Part shown: piece by piece, positions 47,428 through 59,872 of the stretch
Layout: each line of letters begins with the position of its first letter
How positions within the stretch are numbered: position 1 is the first letter of the stretch
Source of the DNA: Liolophura sinensis
Taxonomy: Eukaryota; Mollusca; Polyplacophora; Chitonida; Chitonidae
DNA length: 64,000 nucleotides
Reading direction: 5' to 3'
NCBI RefSeq assembly: GCF_032854445.1
Contig: NC_088297.1
Location: 3,659,991 to 3,723,990, forward strand
The notes under the pieces: model-generated
The model's database searches: none
Told to the model about the DNA's origin: nothing
What the model saw: only the letters and a program-made list of their open reading frames with translations
Position numbers and translations under genes: made by a program

Positions 47428-48856
47428 ACATGTTCATCAGACCTCGATAATAATTAACATATACTACAGTTGTTTAGATCTCGGCAGTAATTATCACATA
47501 CCACAGTTGTCCATATCTCGGCAGTAATTAACATATGCTACAGCTGTTCAGACCTCACCAGTAATTAACATATACTACAGTTATTCAAATCTCGGCAGTC
47601 ATTAACATATACCACAGTTGTTCATATCTCACCAATAATTAACATATACCACTGTTGTTCAGATCTCGGCAGTAATTAACATATACCACAGTCATTCAGA
47701 TCTCAGCATTTATTAACATATACCACAGTTGTTCAAATCTCGGCAGTCATTAACATATACTACAGTTGTTCAGATGTCGGTGGTAATTAGCATATACCAC
47801 AGTTGTTCAGATCTCGGCAGTCATTAGCATATACCACTGTTGTTCAGATCTCGGCAGTCATTAACATATACTACAGTTATTCAAATCTCGGCAGTCATTA
47901 ACATAAACCACAGTTGTTCATATCTCACCAGTAATTAACATATACCACTGTTGTTCAGATCTCGGCAGTAATTAACACATACTACAGTCGTTCGGATCTC
48001 GGCAGTAATTAACATATACCACAGTCGTTCAGATCTCAGCATTTATTAACATATACCACAGTTGTTCAGATCTCGGCGGTAATTAACATATACTACAGTT
48101 GTTCAGATCTTGATGGTAATTAGCATATACCACAGTTGTTTAGATCTCGGCGGTAATTAGCATATACCACTGTTGATCAGATCTCGGCAGTCATTAACAT
48201 ATACTACAGTTATTCAAATCTCGGCAGTAATTAACATATACTGCAGTTGTTCAAATCTCGGCAGTAATTAACATATACTATAGTTGTTTAGATCTCGGCA
48301 GTCATTAACATACCCCACTGCTGTTCAGATCTCGGCAGTAATTAACATATATTACAGTTGTTCAGATCTCGGTAGTCATTAACATATACTACAGTTGTTC
48401 AGATCTCGGCGATAATTAACATATACCACAGTTGTTCAGATCTCGGCGGTAATTAGCATATACCACTGTTGTTCAGATCTCGGCAGTCATTAACATATAC
48501 TACAGTTATTCAAATCTCGGCAGTCATTAACATATACTGCAGTTGTTCAGATCTCGGCAGTAATTAACATACCCCACTGCTGTTCGGATCTCGGCAGTAA
48601 TTAACATATATTACAGATGTTCAGATCTCGGCGGTAATTAAGATATACTACAGTTGTTCAGATCTTGACAGTAATTAACCTATACCACAGTTGTTCAGAT
48701 ATCGGCAGTAAATAACATATACTGCTGTTGTTCAGATCTCGGTGGTAATTAACATATACCACAGTTATTCAGTTGTCGCCAGTACTTAACATATATCACA
48801 GATATACATATATTGTAACATATATTGTTCAGATCTCGGCAGTAATTAAACCACAG
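47428..48856. repeat. Minisatellite, 37-bp unit, about 38 copies
   Basis: The unit is CAGTTGTTCAGATCTCGGCA plus GTAATTAACATATACTA. Variation centres on GTAATTAAC/GTCATTAAC/GTAATTAGC and TACTACA/TACCACA/TACCACT. Multi-unit blocks recur (compare 47820-47960 with 48160-48240 and 48460-48540). No frame stays open. Confidence 0.95.
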
Positions 48857-50330
48857 CATTCCCCCGTATGTCTGTATCACCAGTCTTTGTCGCGTCAATT
48901 CGCTTATCACAAACATCTATTACGCCAAAGCACCAAGGCACTAAAGCATATGACTAATTTGGCTCAACTAAACCCACTAGGGCGCTATTTTTTCAAAGAC
49001 TGAACAGGGAACTGTTTATATCTTCCAAAGGCTCTTATTCGACTGATGCGCATGGCAAGGGTATAAACATGAATAATTTGTTCATGTCCATGGAAAATCT
49101 CTGTGGTAGAGACCCAACGCTGATATTCAAGGATAAACACAATCTGAAAGATCTGCAAACTCGACCAATGGTTGTTGTCACAACAGTAAGAGCAATAATA
49201 CGTATGAACGTGCAAAATGATATGTTATAGCAAAGATTAGCCTATGCGTTTTAATGCGTATAGAATAAAACACATTATTCAACCTGGTAAACCAAAGCTG
49301 AAAAAGAAACATACAGTTTCGTCTATCACAGAGCTTTCAGAAAGAAGTGTAATGGCTACTTACGTTCTCAAGGACTCCGTCAAATCCCGTGTAATTCCAC
49401 ATAATGATCCCCGGAGTACTCGCTTCCAGGGCAGAAAAACAAAATCACTTTTTCCTCAAAAGTTTTATTCAACTCTATAAGCTCTGAAAGCTGGCAACAC
49501 CGCTCACAAGACGTCGTATCCTCACAACTGACTAATGGACTAAGCCGAGCTACAAAGGAACACGGCTTGTCTTTTGGGTTAATAAACGCTCCCGCAACAC
49601 TTAGAATTGCAGCACATAGAGAGAGACGCTGGAGGTTGTGTGTGTATACTGGGAGTAAGGAAAGTCGGCAAGGCATCAACGCGCACAGTTACATCCACCC
49701 ACGAAGCTACCGGTAGGTCCCCATTTCCCTCTCCGCTTCGCCGTCACTCAGGCTGTGCACAGTGGTATGGATGTACGGGCGGAGAATCTTCGGCTTTGCT
49801 GGGGATCAATAGCTGTTTTCAGGACTGCATCGCGATGTACAAGTATGTGTCCGGTACGAAGACGGTACTAGATAGGAAGCCAAATCTACATAATATTCAG
49901 GCTATACCAGCCTGCTAGAAGTTGTCACCCATGCATCGGAAACCCCCCTGCGCTATACAGACCATCGACCTCACCCGTCTGGCTGGTGTATCACGAAGAA
50001 CAACACTCACACCTGACCTGGGAAACTTAACGCTTTAGGTGAGATAGATATGTAAAGTCTATCCGAACGGCAGTAAACCTGTCTAAATGATAGAGATATA
50101 TATTAGTGACGGAGAGGAGGGGGGAAAACTACAAAACCACTGAAGTGATGATTGATGGGACGTCTGGGACAATTGACAGCTCAGTCGGATGAAGTGATTG
50201 ATAAAGTTATATATACAACAAACTAATCAATCAATCGATCGATCGATCTAGCAGTCAATAAATAAAGTGCTGCGGCTATGAACTGCGACATGGTGGCATG
50301 TTTTATACTCGAACGTCGTGGAGGCCTCCT

Positions 50331-50606
50331 CTATATAACAGATAGTAATCGATCTACGCTTGGTTCGGACGATCTACCAATATATGTTATTAACGTATCC
50401 ATTGCTAAATCGACACGAAACGACTTCGAGCTGCCAACAGGTAACCACTGATATACTTGACCTTCGTGTGGTGAATCATAAAAAGCATGGCGGGAGAAGG
50501 TCGTGACCGAGTAGCTAAAAGTTTTGTCTTTCATTCGGTAGGATACAAAAGGCGTGGATTCAACGCCGTCCTTGAACGTGCCACTTTTTGAATTTCCCGA
50601 ACTCAC
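50331..50606 (-). CDS. Possible hypothetical ORF or exon, 91 codons
   Basis: I do not recognise this protein. Unlike most ORFs in the window it does not overlap any repeat, and its composition is balanced, with charged and aromatic residues mixed (phrases like YRMKDKTFSYSV and EGQVYQWLPVG). There is no signal peptide or membrane segment. It could be a genuine exon of a split gene whose other exons lie outside the window, or chance. No splice sites were convincingly paired, and the ATG start is only the first in frame. Confidence 0.2.
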   Translation of the reverse strand: MSSGNSKSGTFKDGVESTPFVSYRMKDKTFSYSVTTFSRHAFYDSPHEGQVYQWLPVGSSKSFRVDLAMDTLITYIGRSSEPSVDRLLSVI

Positions 50607-50929
50607 ATTAGATATGGTTGAATTATGTACATCTCAAATACCATTTTCCTCTGGTTTGCTTTCCATAGGGTTGAGCGTCTTTTTGCTTTGAAACCTCAGC
50701 AGGTAAAATTTCACTTCGGACGCGTAGTGATGCCTCACTGACGACTCCTGCTGCAATCACCACTGGGGCCGATTTAAAGAAAACACTCCTGGCTTAAGTC
50801 AAAATTTATGGCCTTGTCACATTGCTTTGTATTTGATACTCGAAGCTGAAATGTTGACGCATTCATATTTACATTCCATTTATGAGCTGGTCAAAAACTT
50901 AACATCTATGGCCCAAAGTAAGCTAAATA

Positions 50930-51118
50930 AGGAATCGGTTCCACATAACCATTTCCGACTTTAGTCAAACTATGAAATACGAGTATAAAGCTTAATTTGG
51001 AGTCATACAAATCAATATTTTGCCAAAATTTCAACTTTCACCACAAAACAAAGTATTATATTGAGGTTTTTGAAGTTTAAAGTAAGTCAGAATCGGTTTT
51101 GTGTACCAGGCCCCAGAT
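50930..51118. repeat. Imperfect inverted repeat, possible small MITE
   Basis: The left arm CGGTTCCACATAACCATTTC then CGACTTTAGTC pairs loosely with the right arm GTAAGTCAGAATCGG, TTTTGTGTACC. The left arm also resembles 29706-29760. Similarity is only moderate by eye. Confidence 0.4.
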
Positions 51119-51278
51119 AGGTAGCTGCAGTACACTGGCGCTCAATCAACTGCTGTCTGGTCTATTCCATTATACGCTGAACGTGAAAGCAGGATGTACG
51201 AAGACTGCGAATTTTAAATTCAGAAAGCTTAACCTCCGTCGACTGATCATTAATTGAACATTTTCGCATTGCATTGGT

Positions 51279-51846
51279 ATTGGCCTTTAGGTTGCTGCCA
51301 TAGCTTTCAGGTGGCCATATTGGCGTTTAGGTTGCTGCCATAGCCTTCAGATGGCCATATTGGCCTTTAGGTTGCTGCCATAGCCTTCAGGTGGCCATAT
51401 TGGCCTTTAGGTTGCTGCCATAGCCTTCAGATGGCCATATTGGCCTTTAGGTTGCTGCCATAGCCTTCAGATGGCCATATTGGCGTTTAGGTTGCTGCCA
51501 TAGCCTTCAGGTGGCCATATTGGCCTTTAGGTTGCTGCCATAGCCTTCAGATGGCCATATTGGCCTTTAGGTTGCTGCCATAGCCTTCAGATGGCCATAT
51601 TGGCCTTTAGGTTGCTGCCATAGCCTTCAGATGGCCATATTGGCGTTTAGGTTGCTGCCATAGCCTTCAGGTGGCCATATTGGCCTTTAGGTTGCTGCCA
51701 TAGCCTTCAGGTGGCCATATTGGCGTTTAGGTTGCTGCCATAGCCTTCAGATGGCCATATTGGCCTTTAGGTTGCTGCCATAGCCTTCAGATGGCCATAT
51801 TGGCCTTTAGGTTGCTGCCATAGCCTTCAGATGGCCATATTGGCTA
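51279..51846. repeat. Minisatellite, 40-bp unit, about 14 copies, very uniform
   Basis: The unit is TTGGCCTTTAGGTTGCTGCC plus ATAGCCTTCAGATGGCCATA. Almost all differences are GGCC/GGCG before TTTAGG and CAGA/CAGG before TGGCC, so it is the youngest-looking array here. A decayed extension (ATGGCCG, TCGCCGTAC, TTGCCATACC) runs to about 51915. ATGGCCAT is palindromic. Confidence 0.96.
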
Positions 51847-52299
51847 TCAAATGGCCGTTGTTTTCTTCAGGTCGCCGTACTAGAATTCAACTTGCCATAC
51901 CATCTGATTGCCATCTAATTGAACAAAGCGCTCCGGATTCCCTTTGCCGCTGTCACAGACAGGTGACGCCTGTTAACTTCATTCGTGACGTCATACTACC
52001 AACGAAGCATTTACACCGATACGATTCGGCCAAAAATAGCCTCTTTTGTGTATTAATCTTGAGACCGGCGCTACGCATATCAGTTAGCAAAGATTTTTAG
52101 GGATGTCTTAAGTTATTACTGCCAAAATAGTGTGTCAAGGTCATTCCATCAAACGCCTTCATTCCAAGTTTCTTAAGTTTTACAATGATTATAATACTTT
52201 TCTAAGTAAATATAGACAGAGCGTCCAGAATTTCTGGCGCTCTGCTCCATGGTTGTGTCTAATTCCGCCTATCCCGGGGCAAGGGGCGGTGTATTCATC

Positions 52300-52815
52300 G
52301 TGTTGAATTAGCCCGCCGCCTTGGATCTATGAACAGTTGCAATCAAAGCGCAACTGAAATGCATATTTTGTTATCGACAACTTATATTCTAGCATGATAC
52401 ATGATTTCACTCAGTCGCCTAGAACATACCTTGCGTCTTCCCAACATCATTGAAAACTTCTGACTGCTTCTGTTTGCATGATTCTTTCCTATTTTCATGC
52501 TTTATTCTCGTTCTTACTTCTTTGGTGGTTTGTGTTATACGTCTTTTTTGGGAACTGGCCTTGCGATTACCGACATGTAACGTCCTTATTGGTTGACGGC
52601 TGGTACAAGAATGTTTCGACGCATAGATTCGTCCCAAGGAGAGTGTTCTAAATATATGCGTCCAAACAGATCATCGTATACCAGCCGTCAACTTAAATGC
52701 ACGTTCCGAGTCAGTAATCGTAAGGCCAATTCCTAAAACACGTTAACACTAACCACCAAAGATCGTAGAAGGTATATAAATATCAAATCGTGTACCATGA
52801 TACCTAAATGTTGAT
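52300..52815. mobile_element. Family C inverted-repeat element, both arms
   Basis: The left arm (about 52390-52645) and right arm (about 52655-52810) are reverse complements over at least 140 bp. For example, CTGGCCTTGCGATTACCGAC and GGTTGACGGCTGG on the left pair with CAGCCGTCAAC and TCGTAAGGCCAATTCC on the right. CATGATACATGATT near the left edge pairs with AATCGTGTACCATGAT near 52786. A further leftward segment (GAACAGTTGCAATCAAAGCG at 52332-52351) belongs to the same element in other copies. It has no coding capacity. It resembles a foldback or long-TIR non-autonomous DNA transposon; terminal duplication was not identified. Confidence 0.8.
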
Positions 52816-53294
52816 CAAAATATGTATCCTTGTTTTAAAGAGTTCAAATTCCCTGATCTAATCATATATTCTGTATTTCGGAAGAGCTCCTCAAATGATT
52901 GCTCTTCAGTGAATATCGTACTTATGTTATTTACAGTGTTGTAGATTCGAGAACACGAAAGTTTCAAAATGTTGCAATGCGATCCGCTTTATAAATTTTA
53001 GGAACTGTTTCATTGCCGATTTTGAACGGTAACGTGTGAACAGACGATGCTGATATTTTGTGGAATGTAACTATCTGGGCTATTTTCTAAACTAATAATA
53101 AAACTTCGAGTGGATTTGCGCTAATCGAGTTTTCTCCAAAAATCTGGGATATAGTCTCTTAAATTTAGTTCGCTTGTGTCTTTACTCACTTATTTAAATG
53201 CGTTTTTATTTTATTTCTTGACTGATTGATTTACATACTTTTCGATAATGTATTCATTATGCACTGATTAATTTTTTACCTTCACAAAAATCCC

Positions 53295-53385
53295 TGACAC
53301 AAAAGCACAACGAAAGCCGGATTCGACCCTGTGACCTCATGGGCCTGGATCGATCTCGGCTGCACCAGGTCCCCACAAACAGTTA
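53295..53385 (-). repeat. Possible tRNA-like SINE head
   Basis: On the minus strand an A-box-like ACCTGGTGCAGCCGAG precedes a B-box-like GGGTCGAATCC (53309-53319) at tRNA-like spacing. No cloverleaf was verified, and no SINE A or B body follows. Confidence 0.35.
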
Positions 53386-55192
53386 GAGCGGAGGAATCCA
53401 CTTATTCCCCTCCCCAGGGCCAGGATATACTTGCCTTGTTGGGTTACCTGACATGTAATTCTAATGCACATTATTGGCTACTTCACTGGTGAGGCAATTA
53501 AAAATGCTTTTGGTGTTTCATTGGTTAAGCCACTTAATGGGTAAGACTACTTGATCATTATCGGTCAAGCATTTGTAATAGTGCATCCGTCGCTACAGGC
53601 TACGTGAGCGCAGTACAACATATAAATGACTGGTATCACAACTTAATAGATGAGCCTAGAAACATGTAACTAGAAATATTAATATAAAGCGATTACTGAA
53701 TTACCGGTATAACATAAGTAATTCAGGAGTAGTAGACATTTCTTATTTACTACCACTGAAAATAAATACACCGTTTACATTAAGGGGTGTGATCAGAATT
53801 ATGTGTTGACATTCCCAAAATCGGTGTCCTGTTCCTCTTTTTTGACTCTTAAATTGGAAGATTGTTGGACCTCGCTGGGCAACCGCACTGACGGCCCTCT
53901 CTGATGCCCCGATGCCATTAACCAGTGCCATGGTACATTCAAGTCAAACATCAGTTGTTTCTACTGAAGTTTTAGGTCATGAGATTTGTCGTTAAACTTT
54001 AAAAGTTGCGTTGATTTCCTTGCCATGTGCTTTTTTGATGCGTTAACAATGCCGAAGCCTGATATACACAAGCGAACATTTTCTATTAATTGTTTACAAA
54101 TAGCAGCAGACACTGACCTTGCCAATGGTTCGATGTGCTTGGGTTACCGGTAAATATTCAAACTGTATAATGGATAAGCAAAGGCTCCATTACATTGTCA
54201 GAGAAATATTCCTCTATTCCAATGTTTTTAGAAATTCAAAGGAAAAGCGGCGTTATTTACCTCCATTCATCAAAAACAGATCATGTGATGTATCCTATGT
54301 TCACCAGCTATGAATTATTAAATCATTGATCTCTTAAATATTATGTTTCAACTTTCAGGAAATATTCCTTCAGTGCGTTCAACAGATTCCTTAATTTATC
54401 TACCTGAGATAAAACAAACCCCACGGAGTTCCCGCCAGATATTATTTTATATATTTTATTATTGCCTTGCTAATTTATACTTCTTACACGATACCTTTAT
54501 TTGTCGTATAATTTGCTTTGTTACAATATTCTTTGTGAATAAATCAAATCAATCAAATCAATATCAAATCTATATCAAACCACAGGAAGAACGACATTGA
54601 TGGAACCTTGTATGTAGCAGCCATTTTTGGCAATTACTGTTCAGCGTCGTAACTCCCGTGGCCACCAAGGCTCACAAAATCCTGGCTTGTGTGGCGATGG
54701 GATAGGTTCTTAAAAGGAACCATATTGGGTCGCCTTCCAGTGAATGAATGAATAAATGAATGCATAAATGAATGAATGATAATGGCTTAACTCCACTTTG
54801 GCATACGTATCCTTCAAGAATCTAGGGTTTGTCCCCCGCTTCATATTCCGTATAGAAGTATTAAACTGTGGTAAATTTATAATTAAATTTACCGTTTCTT
54901 CAGATGTCCACTCATTATAATTTAAGACTTACACTATTGAGGGCAAAACCAAAGCATCCAAGACAGCGTGATCATTGGTAAATGGTCACACATAACCGGT
55001 CAAATATGGCCTCTTGTCAGTTTACCTCAAACAGGGAATTGTTCTAACTGTTCATGCAAATGCCTAAATATGCAAATTACACACCTCTATCCCCAGGGTT
55101 TAAACACAGTTAAGTTTTGAAAACTGCATTGATATTAATTGTAATTTCTTAGATATCACTGATCTAGATTTACTCAGAACGCTGTCTTGTCA

Positions 55193-55240
55193 CCACATTT
55201 ATTTTCCGCACGATATAGCTGAAATATTGCCGATGTGGTG
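55193..55240 (+). repeat. SINE-like tail core, copy 2
   Basis: CACGATATAGCTGAAATATT then GCCGATGTGGTG matches 14727-14760. No (CATT)n tail is present here. Confidence 0.5.
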
Positions 55241-55564
55241 TTCATTCTACTCATTATCTTTCACCATCTTGGGAATCTCCCATTTCGCCCAACAAGATCA
55301 CATGATTCTCAGCTATTCTGTGATTGGCTGTTTTGCCAAATATCATGAAACAGTTTTTGCCAAGAATATGCTTGCCAAAACATCTGAAAAGAAGTTAGCA
55401 AGTGTTTGGCAATATGCTTGAATTAGCAAACACGGGTGAACAAGGCCAAAAACCGGACTTGGGTCGTGCTTGCAATGGAATATTTGACAGTGTAGGGCGT
55501 AGACTTTAACCGTTATCTTCACTAACTTTACCAGTCAGATCCTCTTGATACAGGCTCAAAATGT

Positions 55565-56015
55565 CAGAAGGAAAGAAAGCAAAGAGTTCTAACAAAGAAA
55601 TTAGGAAATCGGAGTGCATAACACAAGCAAGGAAAGAGAGCAAATCAAAGAGTGCATACAACAAAGGAATCAAAGAATGCATAAAATATACAAACAAATC
55701 AATGGGTGCATAAAACAAAGAAATCAAAGAGTGCATAAAACAAAGAAATCAAACAGTGCATTAAACAAACAACGAAATCAAAGAGTGCATAAAACAAACA
55801 AAGAAAATCAAAGTGTGCATAATGCAAACAAAGAAATCAAACCGTGCGTAAAACAAACAACGAAATCAAAGAGTGCATAAAACAAACAAAGAAATCACAG
55901 AATGCATAATACAAACAAAGAAATCAAAGAGTGCCTAAAACAAACAAAGAAATCAAAGAGTGCATAAAACAAATAAGGAAATTTAAAATGCGAACAAACA
56001 AACAAAAAAAACATT
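55565..56015. repeat. Minisatellite, 24-29 bp unit, about 16 copies
   Basis: The unit is AAATCAAAGAGTGCATAAAA plus CAAACAAAG. Unit length varies by loss of CAAA. It is A-rich on the plus strand, and both edges fade gradually. Confidence 0.92.
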
Positions 56016-57280
56016 GGCGTAAAATTAAAAGTGTTCAAAAAAACACTAAGAAATCAATGAATTCGAACAAGTGAGTCAAAAAATGTGAAGAAAGAGTGAA
56101 ATCACGCAATATGGTCCTATATACGATCACGAACTGAAATGGAAGGAGGCGGGGGAGAGAATGGTTGTTGGAATGGTATACACTTCAAATACCGTCTGTC
56201 TTTAATGCATTCATTTTGCTATAATCGTAATGCTGATAAGCTGCTTATTAAGACTGTTTTGGAACGAAATTTATTTTAGATCACTTTTTATTTAGTTGAA
56301 ATAAATTCACACAATTCCGATTTAGCCTGCGACAGCGGGTTTCCACTCTTACGCACCTCACAATCTATACGTGGAAACAAGACATTCGTATACCAGCCAA
56401 GAATCAATAAGGATGTTCTAGGTCAATAATCGCAAGGCTAATTCCCACTACGACGTATAACACAAACCATGACTAGCTAGATCAAGAGAAAAAAGTACAG
56501 GATCAGGATATGCCACACAGTTGTGTAATTTGCTGTGTCTCCTGGAAGATTTTGAATTTTTGATCAGGGGGTTGGCACAAGCCAATATCCCCAACACCAG
56601 CCAATATCCCCAACACCAGCCAATCAACCACACAGTTACTTCCCTTTGTTCCGTACCCTCAATACTGTTGCGTCTCATCACTGAGCGTTTCAAATAGTGT
56701 CGCTCAGGGTTTACTCCACGATATACTTCTTATGAATGACAAGATTGCTACCAGCAGAATGTTACTGTAGTATTCACTCCACTTACACCACGTCCAAATT
56801 ATTATTTCCTCCCAAATGGAGAATAAAAAGAGATAATTAGATTGTGGCAGAACCGCGCAGAGAATGGATTTTCCGTGACATTTCTCCACTCAGACAGGGA
56901 GATTCCATGGAGAGCTATATACCTCGTAAGAAATGTTCTGTCACTCCACACCCCAACTTCGGCATCTCAGTCTGTCTCAGTGTATGCCCACAAAGAGAAA
57001 TTTAAATTACACTGTACTTAGTGGGTTATGAACAACGGCTCCCGTTGTTTATAGTAATAAATAAACAAGCGGTGAAAGCAGTCACACGAAGACATTTTTC
57101 TTCCAAACAATATGCTGTCAGGGGAGTGTGTAGGCAGAATGCTGTAAATGTTAATAGCCAATTTCAGACGCATCCCTAAGTGTTGTTTTGAAGGGGGTGG
57201 AGGACAGAGCTACCCTCGCCTGTTTTCCTCGCTCTGCTATCGCCCCTGAGCTATAGAGGCTGTGTACGCATCTCGCGACG
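56016..57280. other. Intergenic with one repeat fragment
   Basis: A 20-bp unit CCAATATCCCCAACACCAG is doubled at about 56582-56621. ORFs of 61-81 codons are unrecognised. Confidence 0.5.
56370..56475 (-). mobile_element. Family C right-arm fragment
   Basis: ACAAGACATTCGTATACCAG, GGTCAATAATCGCAAGGC and ACAAACCATGACTAG follow the order seen in 35895-36275 and 60240-60470. Confidence 0.65.
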
Positions 57281-58990
57281 TTAGATACATGGACAGTTAC
57301 ACTCAAAGCGAATCTGACATGGATACATGATCAGTTGCAAAGCAAATCTGACATGGATACATGATCAGTTACAATCAAAGCGAATCTGACATGGATATAT
57401 TAACAGTTGCAATCAAAGCGAATCTGACATGGATACATGATCAGTTGCAATAAAAGCAAATCTGACATGGATACATGATCAGTTGCAATCAAAGCGAATC
57501 TGACATGGATATATGATCAGTTGCAATCAAAGCAAATCTGACATGGATACATGATCAGTTGCAATCAAAGCGAATCTGACATGGATATATGATCAGTTGC
57601 AATCAAAGCAAATCTGACATGGGTACATGATCAGTTGCAATCAAAGCAAATCTGACATGGATACATAATCAGATGCAATCAAAGCAAATCTGACATGGAT
57701 ATATTAACAGTTGCAATCAAATCGAATCTGACATGAATATATGATCCGTTGCAATCAAAGCGAATCTGACATGGATACATGATCAGTTGCAATCAAAGTG
57801 AATCTGACATGGATATAATAAGAGTTACAATCAAAGCGAATCTGACATGAATACATGGTCAGTTGCAATCAAAGCGAATCTGACATGGATACATGATCAG
57901 TTGCAATCAAAGCGAGTCTGACATGGATATATTAACAGTTACAATCAAAGCGAATCTGACATGGATATATTAACAGTTACAATCAAAGCGAATCTGACAT
58001 GGATATATTAACAGTTACAATCCGAGCGAATCTGACATGGATATATTAACAGTTGCAATCAAAGCGAATCTGACATGAATATATTAACAGTTACAATCAA
58101 AGCGAATCTGACATGGATATATTAACAGTTGCAATCAAAGCGAATCTGACATGGATATATTAACAGTTGCAATCAAATCGAATCTGACATGGATACATGA
58201 TCAGTTGCAATCAAAGCAAATCTGACATGGATATATTAACAGTTGCAATCAAAGCGAATCTGACATGGATATATTAACAGTTGCAATCAAAGCGAATCTG
58301 ACATGGATACATGATCAGTTGCAATCAAAGCGAATCTGACATGGATACATGATCAGTTGCAATCAAATCGAATCTGACATGGATATATGATCAGTTGCAA
58401 TCAAAGCAAATCTGACATGGGTACATGATCAGTTGCAATCAAAGCGAATCTGACATGGATATATTAACAGTTGCAATCAAAGCGAATCCGACATGGATAC
58501 ATGATCAGATGCAATCAAAGCGAATCTGACATGGATATATTAACAGTTACAATCAAAGCGAATCTGACATGGATATATGATCAGTTGCAATCAAAGCAAA
58601 TCTGACATGGGTACATGATCAATTGCAATCAAATCGAATCTGACATGGATACATGATCAGTTGCAATCAAAGCGAATCTGACATGGGTACATGATCAGAT
58701 GCAATCAAAGCAAATCTGACATGGATACATGATCAGTTGCAATCAAAGCGAATCTGACATGGATATATTAACAGTTGCAATCAAAGCGAATCTGACATGG
58801 ATACATGATCAGTTGCAATCAAAGCAAATCTGACATGGATACATGATCAGTTGCAATCAAAGCGAATCTGACATGGGTACATGATCAGTTGCAATCAAAT
58901 CGAATCTGACATGGATACATGATCAGTTGCAATCAAATCGAATCTGACATGGGTACATGATCAATTGCAATCAAAGCGAATCTGACATGC
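57281..58990. repeat. Minisatellite, 38-bp unit, about 45 copies, derived from family C
   Basis: The unit is GATCAGTTGCAATCAAAGCG plus AATCTGACATGGATACAT. Two versions intermix: GATACATGATCAGTTGC and GATATATTAACAGTTAC, with runs of the second around 57910-58190. The array ends in TGACATGCATATTTTTGG, closely matching 52332-52375 of the family C element. Confidence 0.95.
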
Positions 58991-59129
58991 ATATTTTTGG
59001 TTGACGACAAAGTAGAAAGTAGCGTAGTGCACTATACTGGTAATTAAATGATTATATTTACGCGACAAGAAGATTCCTAACGTTTTTCAGGCACCATTGG
59101 AAAGTATTGATTGATTCCTTTTATATGAA

Positions 59130-59372
59130 TCCGTCTGAATTTCGTGTTTTACGTACATACACTTTGTTAGTTCATCGATGGTTTATAAGCTACAACCTTG
59201 GTCTACTCACCTGGCATTCCCATTATGGCTGAAAATGTGTTTCCACTCCTAGATCCATGTACTTTCCAAGGTCAAGAACTTTGTTTTTGAAATTAGTCTT
59301 GCGATCACCAACCGGAAATGTCCATCATGACTGACCATTACGGTCAACTAGAATTTCTTCTAGCGCTTAAGT
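59130..59372 (+). mobile_element. Family C left arm next to the 38-bp array
   Basis: ACACTTTGTTAGTTCATCGA, TTAGTCTTGCGATCACCAAC and ACTGACCATTACGGTCAAC follow the usual arm order. With the right arm at 60240-60470 it may frame one expanded element. Confidence 0.6.
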
Positions 59373-59570
59373 TTATCCATATCCGTTACAGTAGGGCATA
59401 TCGTGACGTACTAGATAACCCATATCAACTTGTAACTAATTTCAGCATCAATTTATCTGACAGAAATAAGTAGTTTCAGTAAGGTTTCTTACCACTGAAC
59501 TTTAGTGTCTTTACCTTCAAATATAGGTTATTTCACATCAATCAAGTAGTGATAATCCGATTTTTTTCTT

Positions 59571-59714
59571 TGGAGTGTTACGCCGTACTCAACAATAATT
59601 CACTGACAGTCACTGGTGGAAAGAAATCAGGCATAGCCCAGGGGAAACCCAGGACCATCCGCAGGTTGCTATCACACCTTTTTACCTACGACTGGAGAGG
59701 TAGCTGACTTGATC
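59571..59714 (-). mobile_element. SINE A, 5'-truncated, diverged
   Basis: GTTACGCCGTACTCAACAAT, GGACCATCCGCAGGTTGCTA and GACTGGAGAGGTAGC. About 15 bp of the GCCAGCATTATGG core are missing. Confidence 0.87.
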
Positions 59715-59786
59715 TAGCAAATAAAGAAGGGTTTCTTCATACATTGCTAAAAGTTAACCTTCGTAATTCCCTTTCGGATGATTTCA

Positions 59787-59787
<1 letters not shown>

Positions 59788-59870
<83 letters not shown>
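59788..59870. repeat. (GATT)n microsatellite, about 20 units
   Basis: A pure GATT tract directly joined to the SINE A tail at 59868. The SINE tail motif CAATCAAT in other copies is the likely seed. Confidence 0.97.

Positions 59871-59872
<2 letters not shown>

Larger units (their letters stand above)
48857..51278. other. Non-repetitive stretch, no confirmed gene
   Basis: One of the few longer stretches without SINEs or arrays. ORFs of 78 (49244-49480, plus), 99-103 (49380-49918) and 91 codons (50331-50606, minus) have protein-like composition but no domain I recognise. A (GATC)n-like patch CAATCGATCGATCGATC lies at 50231-50248. Confidence 0.45.
52816..55564. other. Intergenic, mostly featureless
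   Basis: It contains a (TGAA)n tract at 54738-54778 and the SINE-like pieces listed separately. ORFs of 62-85 codons are unrecognised. Confidence 0.5.

Noticed and set aside
49607-49918. 103-codon plus ORF
   Set aside because: No recognisable domain, overlaps an equally long opposite-strand ORF, and there is no supporting splice or promoter signal. Left as unproven.
51831-52100. 89-codon plus ORF downstream of the 40-bp array
   Set aside because: It begins inside the array and shows no domain; probably chance.
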